Assembly (NCBI RefSeq): GCF_014205795.1
Contig: NZ_JACHCN010000013.1
Coordinates: 1-64,000 of the forward strand
Origin: Rhodanobacter sp. MP7CTX1
GTDB lineage: Bacteria; Pseudomonadota; Gammaproteobacteria; Xanthomonadales; Rhodanobacteraceae
Direction: 5' to 3'
DNA length: 64,000 nucleotides
Program-made: the position numbers and the translations under genes
The notes under the pieces: model-generated
What the model saw: the letters and a program-made list of their open reading frames with translations, nothing else
The model's database searches: none
What the model was told of the DNA's origin: nothing
Shown here: piece after piece, positions 7,340-16,970 of the stretch
How positions within the stretch are numbered: the first letter of the stretch is position 1
How the letters are laid out: each line of letters opens with the position of its first letter

Positions 7340-9382
7340 ATGAAAAAAGACTACGTCATCAAGATCCTCTTCATCGAAAACTCGCTTGAAGAGGCGGAAC
7401 AGATCATCAGCCTGCTACGCAATACCGGCATTGCCGTTCGCCCTGCGCGCGCCACCAATGTCGAGCAGTTGCAGGCGGCGGTAAGCGAACTGGAACCGGA
7501 CATCATCATGTTCGATCCCGCCGTCGCCAACCTGGAATTGCGCGAAGTCGTGCAAGTACTGGACGCGTATGGTCGCGACTATTCGCTGGTAGGCCTGGTC
7601 AGCACCATGGACAACCAGCTCGTTGCGGACCTGTTCGTGGGCGGCGCCCGCGGCGTCACCGCGCGCAGCCAGCCGAAGCAGCTGATTGCTGTGCTTCGCC
7701 GCGAATTCGACGCGCTGCAGACCCGTCGCCAGGTGCGCCGACTGGAGACCTCGTTGCGCGAATCGGAGCGTCGCTGTGATGCGCTGCTCGATTCGTCCAC
7801 CGACGCGATTGCCTATGTCCATGAAGGCATGCATGTACGCGCCAATCAGGCCTATCTGAACACCTTTGGCTACGACAGTTTCGACGACCTGCTCGGACTG
7901 CCAGTGTTGGACATGATCGATCCGGCGAACACGGACGAATTCAAGTCCTTGTTGAAGAGCCACGCGCGCCAGGAGAAGTTGCCGTCCCAGCTCGCCTTGC
8001 GCGCACGTCGCGCCGACGGCAACCACCTCGACGCCACAGTGGAATTTGCGCCGGCTACGTTCGAGGGCGAGCCTTGCCTGCAGATTGTTTTCCGGCGGCA
8101 GCTGGTCGATCCAGCGGTGCTGGAGCAGCTGCAGCGGGACTCGGTCACCGGCCTGTTCAACCGCGCACGCACGCTGGAATGCGTCGACGACGTCGTCGCC
8201 GCCGCCGCGAACGGCAAGAAAGGTCAGTCCTTGCTACTGGTCGAACCGGACAATTGGGCCTCGATCGTGGCCGGCATCGGTCTTGGCAAGGCAGATGAGC
8301 TGCTGGCCGGCTTTGCCGGCCGGATCCGCATGCTGCTGGGCACCGACGACGTTGCCGGCATGCTCGCCGAGCACACCCTGGGCGTCGTGCTGGATTCGCG
8401 CTCGGACGAAGCGATCAGGGAATGGATCGCCAAACTCCAGCACAGCATCAGCAACGAGATTTTCGATGTCGGCACGCGTTCGATCAGCGTCACGGTCAGC
8501 ATCGGCGGCAGCATGCTGGGCGAGAAGAACGCGAACGCCGAACTGCTGCTCAACCAGGCCAGCCAGGCCTTGCGCACCGCGCAAAGCCTGGGCGGCAGCA
8601 AGGTCGAATTGCATGATCCGGCGGCCCGTGAAAAGGCCGATGACGAGCGGGATCGCTACTGGCTTGAACTGCTGCAGCAGGCGCTGGCGCAGAACGGGCT
8701 GGTGCTCTACCACCAGCAGACAGTCAGCCTGCAGGATGCCGAGGGCGACTACTCGGAGATCCTGCTGCGCATGAACGGCCCACAAGGCGAGGTACTGCCC
8801 GGCTTCTTCATGCCGATCGCCGAAAAGCACAACCTCAACAGCGCGATCGATCGCTGGGTGCTCGACCAGGCGATCAGTGCGTTGCAGGCACGTGAAGGTC
8901 AGGGCTTGCAGACGACGTTCTTCATCAAGCTCACCGCCGCGTCGCTGCAGGATGATTCACTGCTGCCGTGGCTGGCGGAACGACTCGGCAAGGCCGCACT
9001 GAAGAATGGCCGCGTCGTGCTGGAAATGACCGAAAGCAAGGTGATGACCCTGCTGCGCCCGGCACAGGAATTCGTGAAGGAGTGGAAGAAGCTTGGCGGC
9101 CACTTCGCGCTGGAGCAGTTCGGCTCCGGCCTGAACTCGTTCCAGCTGCTCAATCACATCGATGCGGATTATCTGAAGATCGACCGCAGCTACATGGCCG
9201 AACTGCCGCGACACCCGGAAAACCAGAAGAAGGTCGCCGAGATCTGCCAGCAGGCACGCGAGCTGAAACGCCAGACCATTGCCGAATGGGTGGAAGACGC
9301 CACGAGCACGTCGCTGCTGTTCGCCTGCGGCGTGGACTTTGTGCAGGGCAACTTCCTGCAGGAGCCGCAGCGACTGGCGTAA
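7340..9382 (+). CDS. fimX: FimX-type c-di-GMP receptor (REC-PAS-degenerate GGDEF-degenerate EAL)
   Basis: 680 residues. The N-terminal receiver (about 1-125) has FIEN where the acidic pair should be and Ser/Gln at the KP position, so phosphorylation is doubtful even though an Asp is kept in IIMFDP. A PAS domain follows (about 145-255), then a GGDEF domain (about 260-430) in which LAEHT replaces the signature, then an EAL domain (about 440-680) with EIL at 473-475 and LEQFGSG for DDFGTG. This is the FimX pattern: an inactive enzyme that binds c-di-GMP in its EAL domain and works with PilZ and PilB in type IV pilus assembly and twitching. No pil genes are nearby. Confidence 0.85.
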   Translation: MKKDYVIKILFIENSLEEAEQIISLLRNTGIAVRPARATNVEQLQAAVSELEPDIIMFDPAVANLELREVVQVLDAYGRDYSLVGLVSTMDNQLVADLFVGGARGVTARSQPKQLIAVLRREFDALQTRRQVRRLETSLRESERRCDALLDSSTDAIAYVHEGMHVRANQAYLNTFGYDSFDDLLGLPVLDMIDPANTDEFKSLLKSHARQEKLPSQLALRARRADGNHLDATVEFAPATFEGEPCLQIVFRRQLVDPAVLEQLQRDSVTGLFNRARTLECVDDVVAAAANGKKGQSLLLVEPDNWASIVAGIGLGKADELLAGFAGRIRMLLGTDDVAGMLAEHTLGVVLDSRSDEAIREWIAKLQHSISNEIFDVGTRSISVTVSIGGSMLGEKNANAELLLNQASQALRTAQSLGGSKVELHDPAAREKADDERDRYWLELLQQALAQNGLVLYHQQTVSLQDAEGDYSEILLRMNGPQGEVLPGFFMPIAEKHNLNSAIDRWVLDQAISALQAREGQGLQTTFFIKLTAASLQDDSLLPWLAERLGKAALKNGRVVLEMTESKVMTLLRPAQEFVKEWKKLGGHFALEQFGSGLNSFQLLNHIDADYLKIDRSYMAELPRHPENQKKVAEICQQARELKRQTIAEWVEDATSTSLLFACGVDFVQGNFLQEPQRLA

Positions 9383-9408
9383 GAGAGTCTCGAGCAGCCT
9401 CTCCTTGC

Positions 9409-9544
9409 TCGTCATTCCTGCGAAGGCAGGAGGCGCTGTTCAACAGCGAAGCTGGTCACCCTGTGCTCTGGTCTTCACGAACTTGAAGTGGCCGGATCAA
9501 ATCGAAGTCACTGGGTCCCTGCCTTCGCAGGGATGACGAGCTGG
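9409..9544. repeat. Family D inverted pair between fimX and rplS
   Basis: Left arm TCGTCATTCCTGCGAAGGCA (9409 on), right arm CACTGGGTCCCTGCCTTCGC through GGGATGACGAGC (9509-9544). Each arm has its own hairpin (CCTGCGAAGGCAGG; CCCTGCCTTCGCAGGG). The hairpin stems differ in sequence from those at 5283-5401 but keep pairing, so structure is conserved rather than sequence. Confidence 0.85.
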
Positions 9545-9617
9545 TTGGTCGAAGTGTCCAGTGCCACCATGAGATCAACAGCGACCCGGTCGCCCGCTTA
9601 GCTTCCGACACCACAGC

Positions 9618-9649
9618 AAAAAACCCGCGGATCGCTCCGCGGGTTTTTT
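9618..9649. terminator. Bidirectional terminator after rplS (and fimX)
   Basis: AAAAAACCCGCGG, loop, CCGCGGGTTTTTT: a perfect GC stem with A- and T-runs on both sides. It lies 25 bases past the rplS stop on the minus strand and serves the convergent fimX transcript equally well. Confidence 0.9.
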
Positions 9650-9673
9650 ATTGGCGCAGTAGCGCCGGCCGGA

Positions 9674-10087
9674 TTATTCGGCGGCGGAAGCGGCGGCAGC
9701 AGCAGCGGCAGCCTTGCCGGCGGCCTTGGCAGCGGCAGCAGCGGCCACGTCTTCCTTGATGCGGGCAGCCTTGCCTTCCAGACCACGCAGGTAATACAGC
9801 TTGGCGCCGCGCACTTTACCCTTGCGCTTGACGGTCACCGAGTCGATCGCCGCGCTGTGCGACTGGAACACGCGCTCCACGCCGGTGCCGTGCGAGATTT
9901 TGCGCACGGTGAAGGCCGAATGCAGGCCACGGCTGCGGCGGGCAATGACGATACCCTCGAACGCCTGTACGCGCTCGCGGTTGCCTTCCTTCACCTTGAC
10001 GTTGACGATCACGGTGTCGCCAGGGCCGAATTCCGGCAGCTGGCGGGTGATCTGCTCGGCTTCGAACTGTTCAATGATCTTGTTCAT
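9674..10087 (-). CDS. rplS: Ribosomal protein L19 with Ala/Lys-rich tail
   Basis: 137 residues; bacterial L19 is usually about 115. The core is standard ([48 protein letters not shown]). About 24 extra residues at the C-terminus are almost pure alanine broken by a few lysines and glycine. L19 sits at the 30S-50S interface bridge, so the tail would lie near the rim of the interface or extend into solvent. Last gene of rpsP-rimM-trmD-rplS. Confidence 0.96.
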   Translation of the reverse strand: MNKIIEQFEAEQITRQLPEFGPGDTVIVNVKVKEGNRERVQAFEGIVIARRSRGLHSAFTVRKISHGTGVERVFQSHSAAIDSVTVKRKGKVRGAKLYYLRGLEGKAARIKEDVAAAAAAKAAGKAAAAAAAASAAE

Positions 10088-10135
10088 GGCGCACCTGTCG
10101 GTTCACTTTAGCTATGTCAATCAATGCTGCGGTCG

Positions 10136-10909
10136 TCATTCGACCGCACCGTCTTGCCGCGCTTGCTCTTGTCGAGCATGTTCGCGGCGGAATTCATCCA
10201 GCAATGCCCGGGATTCAGCATCCAGCGCACGCTGTGACAACAGATCCGGGCGGCGCAACCAGGTTCGTCCCAGCGATTGTTTCAGGCGCCAACGCGCAAT
10301 CGCCGCGTGGTCACCGGACAACAAAACCTCCGGCACGGTACCCAGCGCATCACGCACCGGTTTCGTGTAGTGCGGACAATCCAGCAGGCCATCCGAAAAT
10401 GAATCCTGCTCGGCCGACAGCGCATCGTTCAATGCACCATCCTGCAAGCGCCCCACCACGTCGATGATCACCGCCGCAGCAAGCTCGCCGCCTGACAGCA
10501 CATAGTCGCCGATGGAAAGCTCCTCGTCGACCTCGTGCGCCAGCACGCGCTCGTCCACACCTTCATAACGTCCACAGAGCAAGGCGATGCGCGGCAGTTT
10601 CGCCAGCGCGGCCACCCTATTCTGCGTCAGCCGCGCTCCCTGCGGACTGAGATAAATCACATGTACCGGTTCGGGTACGGCGTCGCGCATGGCCGCAAGG
10701 GTCGCGCGCAACGGTTCGATCAACATCACCATTCCGGGACCGCCGCCATACGAGCTGCTGTCCACGGTACGGTGCCGGTCCGTGGTGTAGTCGCGCGGAT
10801 TCCAGGTTTCCACCTGCAGCAACTCGCGTTGCTGAGCGCGTCCCACGACACCGACGGCAGCACACTGACGCACGAAGTCGGGAAACAAGGTAACGACGTC
10901 GATGCGCAT
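10136..10909 (-). CDS. trmD: tRNA (guanine37-N1)-methyltransferase
   Basis: 257 residues. It methylates N1 of G37 in tRNAs with a G36, preventing +1 frameshifts. The SPOUT knot elements are present: [22 protein letters not shown] and [11 protein letters not shown], and the N-terminus [11 protein letters not shown] is typical. It lies 47 bp after rimM and 48 bp before rplS in the conserved operon. Confidence 0.97.
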   Translation of the reverse strand: MRIDVVTLFPDFVRQCAAVGVVGRAQQRELLQVETWNPRDYTTDRHRTVDSSSYGGGPGMVMLIEPLRATLAAMRDAVPEPVHVIYLSPQGARLTQNRVAALAKLPRIALLCGRYEGVDERVLAHEVDEELSIGDYVLSGGELAAAVIIDVVGRLQDGALNDALSAEQDSFSDGLLDCPHYTKPVRDALGTVPEVLLSGDHAAIARWRLKQSLGRTWLRRPDLLSQRALDAESRALLDEFRREHARQEQARQDGAVE

Positions 10910-10956
10910 GATCCCTGACCTCTGTCCCGCGGACTTTATCTCACCATCCGGCGACG

Positions 10957-11472
10957 TCAGAATTCAGGATCCCAGTCCACCACCATGCGCCCTGCGGACA
11001 AGTCCACCGAACGCACATACGAACCCTGGACGAAAGGAATCAGCCGCTCGCGCTCGCCATCCCTAACCACCACGACGTCGTTGGCACCGGTCGCGAACAG
11101 ATGGCTGACCCGTCCCAGCTTCACATCTTCCGTGGTGACGACCTCCATTCCTTCGAGATCGACCCAGTAATACTCATCTTTTGCGGGAGCTGGCAGCTGG
11201 TCACGGGTGACATAAATGTCGTTGCCGATCAGCGCCGCCGCCTGTTCCCGGTCATCCACGCCAGGCAGCTGGGCCACCATGCCCTTGCCTTGCGAACGAC
11301 CTTTCACTCCCGAGATCTCCGTCTCCACGCCCGGCGCTGCAGTGAGCAGCCAAGGTTGGTAATCGAAGATCCGCATGCGAGGTTCAGCCCAGGATTCGAT
11401 CTTGAGCCAGCCTTGCACGCCGTACAGCCCGACGATGCGCCCGATCAGGACGCGCCGACCAGCTGCACTCAT
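10957..11472 (-). CDS. rimM: Ribosome maturation factor RimM
   Basis: 171 residues from the ATG two bases after the rpsP stop; an in-frame extension to 11553 would run inside rpsP and is rejected. It assists 30S head assembly by binding S19. The [20 protein letters not shown] opening and the C-terminal PRC-barrel region ([28 protein letters not shown]) are typical. Confidence 0.95.
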   Translation of the reverse strand: MSAAGRRVLIGRIVGLYGVQGWLKIESWAEPRMRIFDYQPWLLTAAPGVETEISGVKGRSQGKGMVAQLPGVDDREQAAALIGNDIYVTRDQLPAPAKDEYYWVDLEGMEVVTTEDVKLGRVSHLFATGANDVVVVRDGERERLIPFVQGSYVRSVDLSAGRMVVDWDPEF

Positions 11473-11474
11473 AT

Positions 11475-11729
11475 TCAGGCAGCCTGCTGCTTGCCGGCTT
11501 CCTTGACCAACGCGGCGACCTTGTCGGTCAGCTGGGCGCCCTTGCTTACCCATTCCTTGACGCGCTCGACGTTCAGCTCAAGGCGCTTGTCCTTGCCCGA
11601 CGCAACCGGGTTGTAGTAGCCGATGTTCTCGATGTTGCGGCCGTCGCGCTTGCTGCGCTGATCGGTCACGACAACGTGGTAGAACGGACGGCCCTTGGCG
11701 CCACCGCGCGAAAGACGAATCTTGACCAT
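11475..11729 (-). CDS. rpsP: Ribosomal protein S16
   Basis: 84 residues, the usual length, opening [20 protein letters not shown]. First gene of the rpsP-rimM-trmD-rplS operon. The leader on the minus strand contains the short hairpin GCACG-GTTCT-CGTGC (11765-11779) and a possible -10 TAAAAT (plus 11794-11799). Leader-based autoregulation is possible but not shown. Confidence 0.97.
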   Translation of the reverse strand: MVKIRLSRGGAKGRPFYHVVVTDQRSKRDGRNIENIGYYNPVASGKDKRLELNVERVKEWVSKGAQLTDKVAALVKEAGKQQAA

Positions 11730-11833
11730 AACTAAAACTCCAGAGTTGCCGAACTACGGCAGCCGCACGAGAACCGTGCGCGGTAAACGGGGCATTTTAA
11801 CGGATTTTGAGGAAAAGGGAAGAGCTAGAGCCC

Positions 11834-11937
11834 AGGGACGAGAGGCGAGTAGCGAGGGCGCGAAGATCGGACACGAACACAACCAAGCCAGCCTGCAGCT
11901 TCATGCAGAGCGCCCTCGCTACTCGTCCCTCGCCCCT
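11834..11937. repeat. Family F inverted pair
   Basis: AGGGACGAGAGGCGAGTAGC plus GAGGGCGC (11834-11861) and its inverse GCGCCCTCGCTACTCGTCCC through CGCCCCT (11910-11937), about 50 bp apart. It lies between the ffh stop and the rpsP promoter, so ffh transcripts could form a long hairpin here. Same family at 21185-21290 and 25275-25382. Confidence 0.85.
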
Positions 11938-11946
11938 GCAATTGCC

Positions 11947-13335
11947 TCAGCGCGGCGGCGGCAGACCGCCCATGCCGCCCATCCCGCCCATGCCTTTCAT
12001 GGCGCCGCGCATCTGTCGCATGAGGCCCTTGGTACCGCCCTTGGACAATTTGGACATCATCTTTTCCATCTGCATGTACTGCTTGAGCAGACGGTTGACG
12101 TCGGCAGGCTGAGTGCCTGAGCCGCGGGCCACGCGGGCGCGGCGCGAGCCATTCAGCAAATCGGGATGGCGACGTTCCTTCTTGGTCATCGAGCTGATGA
12201 TCGCCACCATCCGCTTCATTTCGCCGTCATTGACCTTGGACTTGACGCTGTCCGGAAGACCGGCCACACCCGGCAGCTTGTCCATCAGACCGGCCAGACC
12301 GCCCATGCTGTTCATCTGTTCCAGCTGATCCTTCATGTCGTTCAGGTCGAAGCGCTTGCCCTTCATCACTTTCTGGGCAAGCTTCTGCGCCTTTTCCTGG
12401 TCGACCTTGCGCTCGACTTCCTCGACCAGCGACAAAACGTCGCCCATGCCGAGGATGCGTTGCGCCAGACGATCCGGATGGAACGGTTCCAGCGCGTCGG
12501 TCTTCTCGCCGGCACCGAGGAACTTGATCGGTCGGCCAGTGACATAACGCACCGACAAGGCGGCACCGCCGCGGGCGTCACCATCGGTCTTGGTGAGGAT
12601 CACGCCGGTCAGCGGCAGGGCGTCGCTGAATGCCTTGGCAGTGGTGGCTGCATCCTGGCCGGTCATCGAGTCGACCACGAACAGCGTTTCGATCGGCGTG
12701 ATCGCGGCGTGCAATGCCTTGATCTCGGCCATCATCGCCTGGTCCACATGCAGGCGGCCGGCAGTATCGACGATCAGCACATCGACCACTTCGCGGCGCG
12801 CGGCCTGCACCGCGGCCTTCGCGATGTCGACCGGATCCTGGCCGGCTTCGGACGGGAAGAATTTCACCCCGACCTGTTCGGCCAAGGTGCGCAACTGTTC
12901 GATCGCCGCGGGACGATAGACGTCGCAGCTGACCACCATCACTTTTTTCTTCTTGCGCTCGGTCAACAGGCGCGCGAGCTTGGCGACCGTGGTGGTCTTG
13001 CCGGCGCCTTGAAGGCCCGCCATCAGCACCACGGCCGGCGGCTGCTGTGCAAGGTTCAGCTCTGTGTTGGCGGTGCCCATCACCGTGGTCAGCTCGTCGC
13101 TGACCACCTTGACCAAGGCCTGCCCAGGGCTGAGGCTCTTCATCACATCCTGGCCGACCGCACGCACCTTGATCCGCTGGATCAGCGCCTGCACCACCGG
13201 CAGCGCCACATCGGCTTCCAGTAGCGCGATACGCACCTCGCGAAGCGACTCGCGGATGTTTTCCTCGGTCAGCCGGCCGCGGCCGCGCAGGCGATTGACG
13301 GTGGTGGAAAGACGTTGGCTGAGTGACTCGAACAT
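11947..13335 (-). CDS. ffh: Signal recognition particle protein Ffh (SRP54)
   Basis: 462 residues: N domain, then the G domain with GLQGAGKTTTVAKLA, DTAGRLHVD and TKTDGDARGG, then a Met-rich M domain that binds 4.5S RNA and signal peptides. The C-terminus is very rich in Met and Gly (MKGMGGMGGMGGLPPP). It recognises hydrophobic signal sequences on nascent chains and hands them to FtsY. Divergent from ypjD, an arrangement also known in enterobacteria. Confidence 0.97.
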   Translation of the reverse strand: MFESLSQRLSTTVNRLRGRGRLTEENIRESLREVRIALLEADVALPVVQALIQRIKVRAVGQDVMKSLSPGQALVKVVSDELTTVMGTANTELNLAQQPPAVVLMAGLQGAGKTTTVAKLARLLTERKKKKVMVVSCDVYRPAAIEQLRTLAEQVGVKFFPSEAGQDPVDIAKAAVQAARREVVDVLIVDTAGRLHVDQAMMAEIKALHAAITPIETLFVVDSMTGQDAATTAKAFSDALPLTGVILTKTDGDARGGAALSVRYVTGRPIKFLGAGEKTDALEPFHPDRLAQRILGMGDVLSLVEEVERKVDQEKAQKLAQKVMKGKRFDLNDMKDQLEQMNSMGGLAGLMDKLPGVAGLPDSVKSKVNDGEMKRMVAIISSMTKKERRHPDLLNGSRRARVARGSGTQPADVNRLLKQYMQMEKMMSKLSKGGTKGLMRQMRGAMKGMGGMGGMGGLPPPR

Positions 13336-13445
13336 GACGGGACCGGCGTACAGGAAAGTGCTCGATTATAGCGGACGGATCCATGACGAACGATCGTCGC
13401 ACCCCGCATGCACGCCCGGCGGACCCTGTGCGACACTCTCCCGCT

Positions 13446-14243
13446 ATGGCCATTCACGTCTTTGCCCTGTTCGCGATCGTGCTTTACCTCGCCGCCGCAG
13501 GGGGGCTGGCGCGACCCATGTTGAGTGGTGGCCGGCCAATGAATTGGCTGGCGCTGAGCCTTGCCGGCAGCGCGGTGCTGATCCACGCCGGCATCCTGCT
13601 GGGCATGCATCGCGGCGCTCTGGACCTGCACTTTTTCGCCGCACTGTCGCTGGTTGCGTTCGTGGTGTCGTCGCTGACCTTGCTGGTGAATCTCTCGCGT
13701 CCGGTCGCTGCGCTCGGCGTGATCGTGTTTCCGCTGACCGCGTTGCTGATCGCGGTGGACAGCTTCGTGGCTCCGCCAACCCTGCCGCTGGCGATGGGCT
13801 GGCAGATCAAGCTGCATGTGACGGTAGCGCTGATCGCGTTCAGCGTGCTGTCGATGGCTGCCGCATTGGCGATTCTACTGGCGGTGCAGGATCGCGCATT
13901 GCGGCATCGCCAATTCAGTCCCTGGATGCGCGCCCTGCCGCCGCTGACGCTGACCGAAGCGCTGCTGTTCCGATTGATCGCCGCGGGCTTTCTGTTGCTG
14001 ACCCTGACCCTGCTCACTGGGGCACTTTTTGTCGATAACCTGTTCGGCCAGCATCTCGCGCACAAGACGATCCTGTCGATCGTGGCGTGGCTGGTTTTCG
14101 GCACCCTGCTCTACGGCCGCTGGCAGCATGGCTGGCGCGGTCAACAGGCGGTGAAGCTGACCTTGGTCGGCATGGCCGTACTGCTACTCGCCTTCTTCGG
14201 CACCAAGGCGGTGCTGGAACTGATCCTGCATCGCACCGTCTGA
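13446..14243 (+). CDS. ypjD: Inner membrane protein YpjD (CcsA-like domain)
   Basis: 265 residues, about eight hydrophobic segments. The ATG at 13446 is chosen because a hydrophobic start follows directly; the frame extends to 13383. The C-terminal half ([48 protein letters not shown]) strongly resembles E. coli YpjD, which also neighbours ffh. It shares the cytochrome c assembly (CcsA/CcmC) fold but lacks the Trp-rich haem motif as far as I can see. Function in this group is not established. Confidence 0.8.
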   Translation: MAIHVFALFAIVLYLAAAGGLARPMLSGGRPMNWLALSLAGSAVLIHAGILLGMHRGALDLHFFAALSLVAFVVSSLTLLVNLSRPVAALGVIVFPLTALLIAVDSFVAPPTLPLAMGWQIKLHVTVALIAFSVLSMAAALAILLAVQDRALRHRQFSPWMRALPPLTLTEALLFRLIAAGFLLLTLTLLTGALFVDNLFGQHLAHKTILSIVAWLVFGTLLYGRWQHGWRGQQAVKLTLVGMAVLLLAFFGTKAVLELILHRTV

Positions 14244-14244
14244 C

Positions 14245-15096
14245 ATGGCCGCGCAATTCGTACTGACGCTGTCATGCCTGGATCGGCCCGGCATTGTCGC
14301 TGCGGTATCCGGCCATTTCGCCACGCGAGGCGACAACATCCTGGAAGCCCAACAGTTCGGCGATACCGAAACGGGGCGGTTCTTCATGCGCCTCGTTTTC
14401 CAGCCGCTGCTGGCCGACGTGACACTGGCCAGTCTGCAGGCGGGTTTTGAAGAGATCGCCAGCCGGCTTGAGCTGCAGTGGCAAATACGTGACCGCAACG
14501 AACGACGCCGGGTGATGCTGCTGGTGTCGAAATTCGACCACTGCCTGGCCGACGTGCTCTATCGCTGGCGCATCGGCGAGCTGGCGATGAAGATTTCCGG
14601 CATCGTCGCCAATCATCCTCGCGAAACGTATCAGCACCTCGATTTCGACGACATCCCGTTCCACTACCTGCCGGCCAATGCAGCCGACAAGGATGCGCAG
14701 CTGTGGGCGCTGATCGAGCAGAGCCGCACCGACCTGGTCGTGCTGGCGCGCTACATGCAGATACTGTCCGGCGAATTGACAACGAAGCTGGCCGGGCGCT
14801 GCATCAATATCCACCACTCCTTCCTGCCCGGCTTCAAGGGTGCGCTTCCCTACCATCAGGCGCACCGACGCGGGGTCAAGCTGATCGGCGCGACGACCCA
14901 CTATGTCACCGCCGAGCTGGATGAAGGACCGATCATCGAGCAGGACATCGAACGCGTCAGTCACCACGACACGCCCGATGACATGATCCGCATCGGCCGC
15001 GACATCGAGCGTCGCGTGCTCGCGCGCACTCTGCGACTTTATCTGGACGATCGCATTCTGCTCAACGGCAACAAAACCGTGGTGTTCAGCTCGTAA
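14245..15096 (+). CDS. purU: Formyltetrahydrofolate deformylase
   Basis: 283 residues. It hydrolyses 10-formyl-THF to THF and formate, supplying formate for PurT and balancing one-carbon pools. The N-terminal ACT domain ([17 protein letters not shown], about 1-80) is followed by a formyltransferase fold with the Asn-His-Asp set in [21 protein letters not shown] and [10 protein letters not shown]. Its ATG is one base after the ypjD stop, so the two are probably cotranscribed. Confidence 0.94.
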   Translation: MAAQFVLTLSCLDRPGIVAAVSGHFATRGDNILEAQQFGDTETGRFFMRLVFQPLLADVTLASLQAGFEEIASRLELQWQIRDRNERRRVMLLVSKFDHCLADVLYRWRIGELAMKISGIVANHPRETYQHLDFDDIPFHYLPANAADKDAQLWALIEQSRTDLVVLARYMQILSGELTTKLAGRCINIHHSFLPGFKGALPYHQAHRRGVKLIGATTHYVTAELDEGPIIEQDIERVSHHDTPDDMIRIGRDIERRVLARTLRLYLDDRILLNGNKTVVFSS

Positions 15097-15142
15097 GTTG
15101 GTAAGCGTGGTTTGCGCCTGGATTTGCGTGCTCCGCATGCTC

Positions 15143-15229
15143 GTGTGGGAGCGACTTCAGTCGCGATGCTGTGGCTTTGCTGTTTGGCCTGCTTCAGAGC
15201 ATCGCGACTGAAGTCGCTCCCACAAGAGC
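15143..15229. repeat. Family A inverted pair between purU and radA
   Basis: GTGTGGGAGCGACTTCAGTC through GCGATGCT (15143-15170) and its inverse AGAGCATCGCGACTGAAGTC through CCCACAAGAGC (15196-15229). Loop of about 25 bp. It lies between two convergent genes. Confidence 0.9.
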
Positions 15230-15290
15230 CATCGCGCACGGGGTGCGCTCCTACATCTCAAGAACAGGCATCTCAACGACAGGTGTCAAT

Positions 15291-16676
15291 TCAGCGGCAG
15301 GCGTCGATCGCCTCCGCCAACCGTTCCACGCCAATCACCTCCATCTCGCCGACCCGCCCCTTCTTCGGCGCATTCGCCTTCGGCACGATCGCGCGTCGGA
15401 AACCGTGCGTGGCGGCCTCCTTCAACCGTTCTTCGCCGTTCGGCACAGGGCGGATCTCGCCGGACAAACCGACCTCGCCGAACGTGATGGTCTGCTCCGG
15501 TAGCGGTCGGTCGCGCAACGACGAAAGCACCGCCAGCAGCACGGGCAAATCCGCCGCAGTTTCCTGCACGCGGATACCGCCGACCACGTTGACGAATACG
15601 TCCTGGTCGTAAGCTGCCACGCCACCATGCCGGTGCAGCACGGCAAGCAGCATGGCCAGACGGTTCTGCTCCAGCCCCAGCGCGACGCGGCGTGGATTGC
15701 CCAGTGACGACTGATCGACCAGCGCCTGCACTTCGACCAACAATGGCCGTGTGCCCTCGCGGGTGACCATCACCGCACTGCCCGACGTCGGCCCGCTGTG
15801 CGCCGACAGGAAGATCGCCGATGGATTGGGCACTTCGCGAAGGCCCTTGTCGGACATCGCAAACACGCCCAGTTCGTTTACCGCTCCAAAGCGGTTCTTG
15901 AATGCCCGCAGGATGCGGAAGCGACTGCCCGATTCGCCCTCGAAATACAGCACCGCGTCGACCATGTGCTCGAGTACGCGCGGGCCGGCAATGCCGCCGT
16001 CCTTGGTGACGTGGCCGACCAGAAAGACCGACGTGCCGGTCTCCTTGGCAAATCGCGTGAGCTTGGCTGCGGATTCGCGTACCTGGCTGACTGAGCCCGG
16101 CGCCGCCGGCAGTGACTCGGTCCAGATTGTCTGGATCGAATCGATCACCAGTACCCGCGGACGAGTTTCCATGGCCTGCTCGAGAACGCGCTCGATGCAC
16201 GTTTCGGCCAACGCCTGCAACGGCTCCAACGGCAGACCCAGGCGCTGCGCGCGCGAGGCCACTTGCGACAACGATTCCTCACCGGTGACATACACACTGG
16301 GCAGATGCGCACCCAGGGTACCCAGCATCTGCAGCAGCAAGGTCGATTTGCCGATACCCGGATCGCCGCCGATCAGCACCACTGAACCCTGCACCAGCCC
16401 GCCACCAAGTACCCGATCCAGCTCGCCGATGCCGGTCAGCGTGCGCGCCTCAGTCGTCAGTGCCACTGCGACGAGTGGAGTAATGCGCGCCGCGCCGGCG
16501 GCATTGCCGGCGTAGTTGGAGCGCTGCGCACCCATCGATGCATTCGCAGCCGACGCCGGCGTCAGCACGATCGAACTGAGCGTGTTCCACACCCCGCATT
16601 CGACGCACTGACCCTGCCACTTGTTGTGCTCGGCGCCGCACTCGGTGCAGACATACGCGGTCTTGGCTTTGGCCAT
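15291..16676 (-). CDS. radA: DNA repair protein RadA
   Basis: 461 residues from the ATG at 16676, which gives the usual RadA start; the frame is open to 16733. The four-Cys zinc finger (VCTECGAEHNKWQGQCVEC) is followed by the RecA-like core with Walker A GGDPGIGKST, the RadA signature KNRFG and a C-terminal Lon-protease-like domain. It drives branch migration in recombination. It is the last gene of a minus-strand series dnaB-alr-radA, with a 294-bp gap after the alr stop. Confidence 0.95.
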   Translation of the reverse strand: MAKAKTAYVCTECGAEHNKWQGQCVECGVWNTLSSIVLTPASAANASMGAQRSNYAGNAAGAARITPLVAVALTTEARTLTGIGELDRVLGGGLVQGSVVLIGGDPGIGKSTLLLQMLGTLGAHLPSVYVTGEESLSQVASRAQRLGLPLEPLQALAETCIERVLEQAMETRPRVLVIDSIQTIWTESLPAAPGSVSQVRESAAKLTRFAKETGTSVFLVGHVTKDGGIAGPRVLEHMVDAVLYFEGESGSRFRILRAFKNRFGAVNELGVFAMSDKGLREVPNPSAIFLSAHSGPTSGSAVMVTREGTRPLLVEVQALVDQSSLGNPRRVALGLEQNRLAMLLAVLHRHGGVAAYDQDVFVNVVGGIRVQETAADLPVLLAVLSSLRDRPLPEQTITFGEVGLSGEIRPVPNGEERLKEAATHGFRRAIVPKANAPKKGRVGEMEVIGVERLAEAIDACR

Positions 16677-16783
16677 GGAGGATTCCGACTGGGAGGCTGT
16701 GATGACGGAGAGCTTAGCCTGCCGGCATCGCAAACCGCGAGACGCATCGGCGCATGATGCGGTTAGCGAACGGTATCGCGAAT

Positions 16784-16815
16784 GCCCTTCGACTTCGCTG
16801 CGCTCGGGGCGAACG
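16784..16815. repeat. Family G repeat, single arm
   Basis: GCCCTTCGACTTCGCTGCGC plus TCGGGGCGAACG. Paired copies of the same element are at 37126-37163 and 37238-37275. Confidence 0.75.
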
Positions 16816-16839
16816 GCTCAACTGAATCGCTTCCATGAA

Positions 16840-16923
16840 TGTTGGGCATCGCTGCGCTCACCCCAACCTACCCGCAACAATCAGCAGCCCCGTAGGTTGG
16901 GGTGAGCGCAGCGATGCCCAACA
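16840..16923. repeat. Family B inverted pair upstream of radA
   Basis: TGTTGGGCATCGCTGCGCTC followed by ACCCCAACCTAC (16840-16871) and its inverse GTAGGTTGGGGTGAGCGCAG through CGATGCCCAACA (16892-16923). The arms match exactly over 32 bp with a 20-bp loop. It lies between the alr stop and the radA start. Second pair at 41278-41360. Confidence 0.9.
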
Positions 16924-16970
16924 TCCCCACCACGCCCGGCACCCCCGTAAGTTGAGGCGATCAAAGCGAC

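Noticed and set aside
12166..13224. Long plus-strand frame opposite ffh (352 codons)
   Set aside because: It is the mirror of a certain SRP54 gene in GC-rich DNA and encodes a His/Arg/Gln-rich sequence with no family motif.
15143..15229. Possible CRISPR array from repeated palindromes
   Set aside because: Only two arms in inverted orientation, with no series of equal spacers and no cas gene; the same holds for the pairs at 41278-41434 and 63135-63207.
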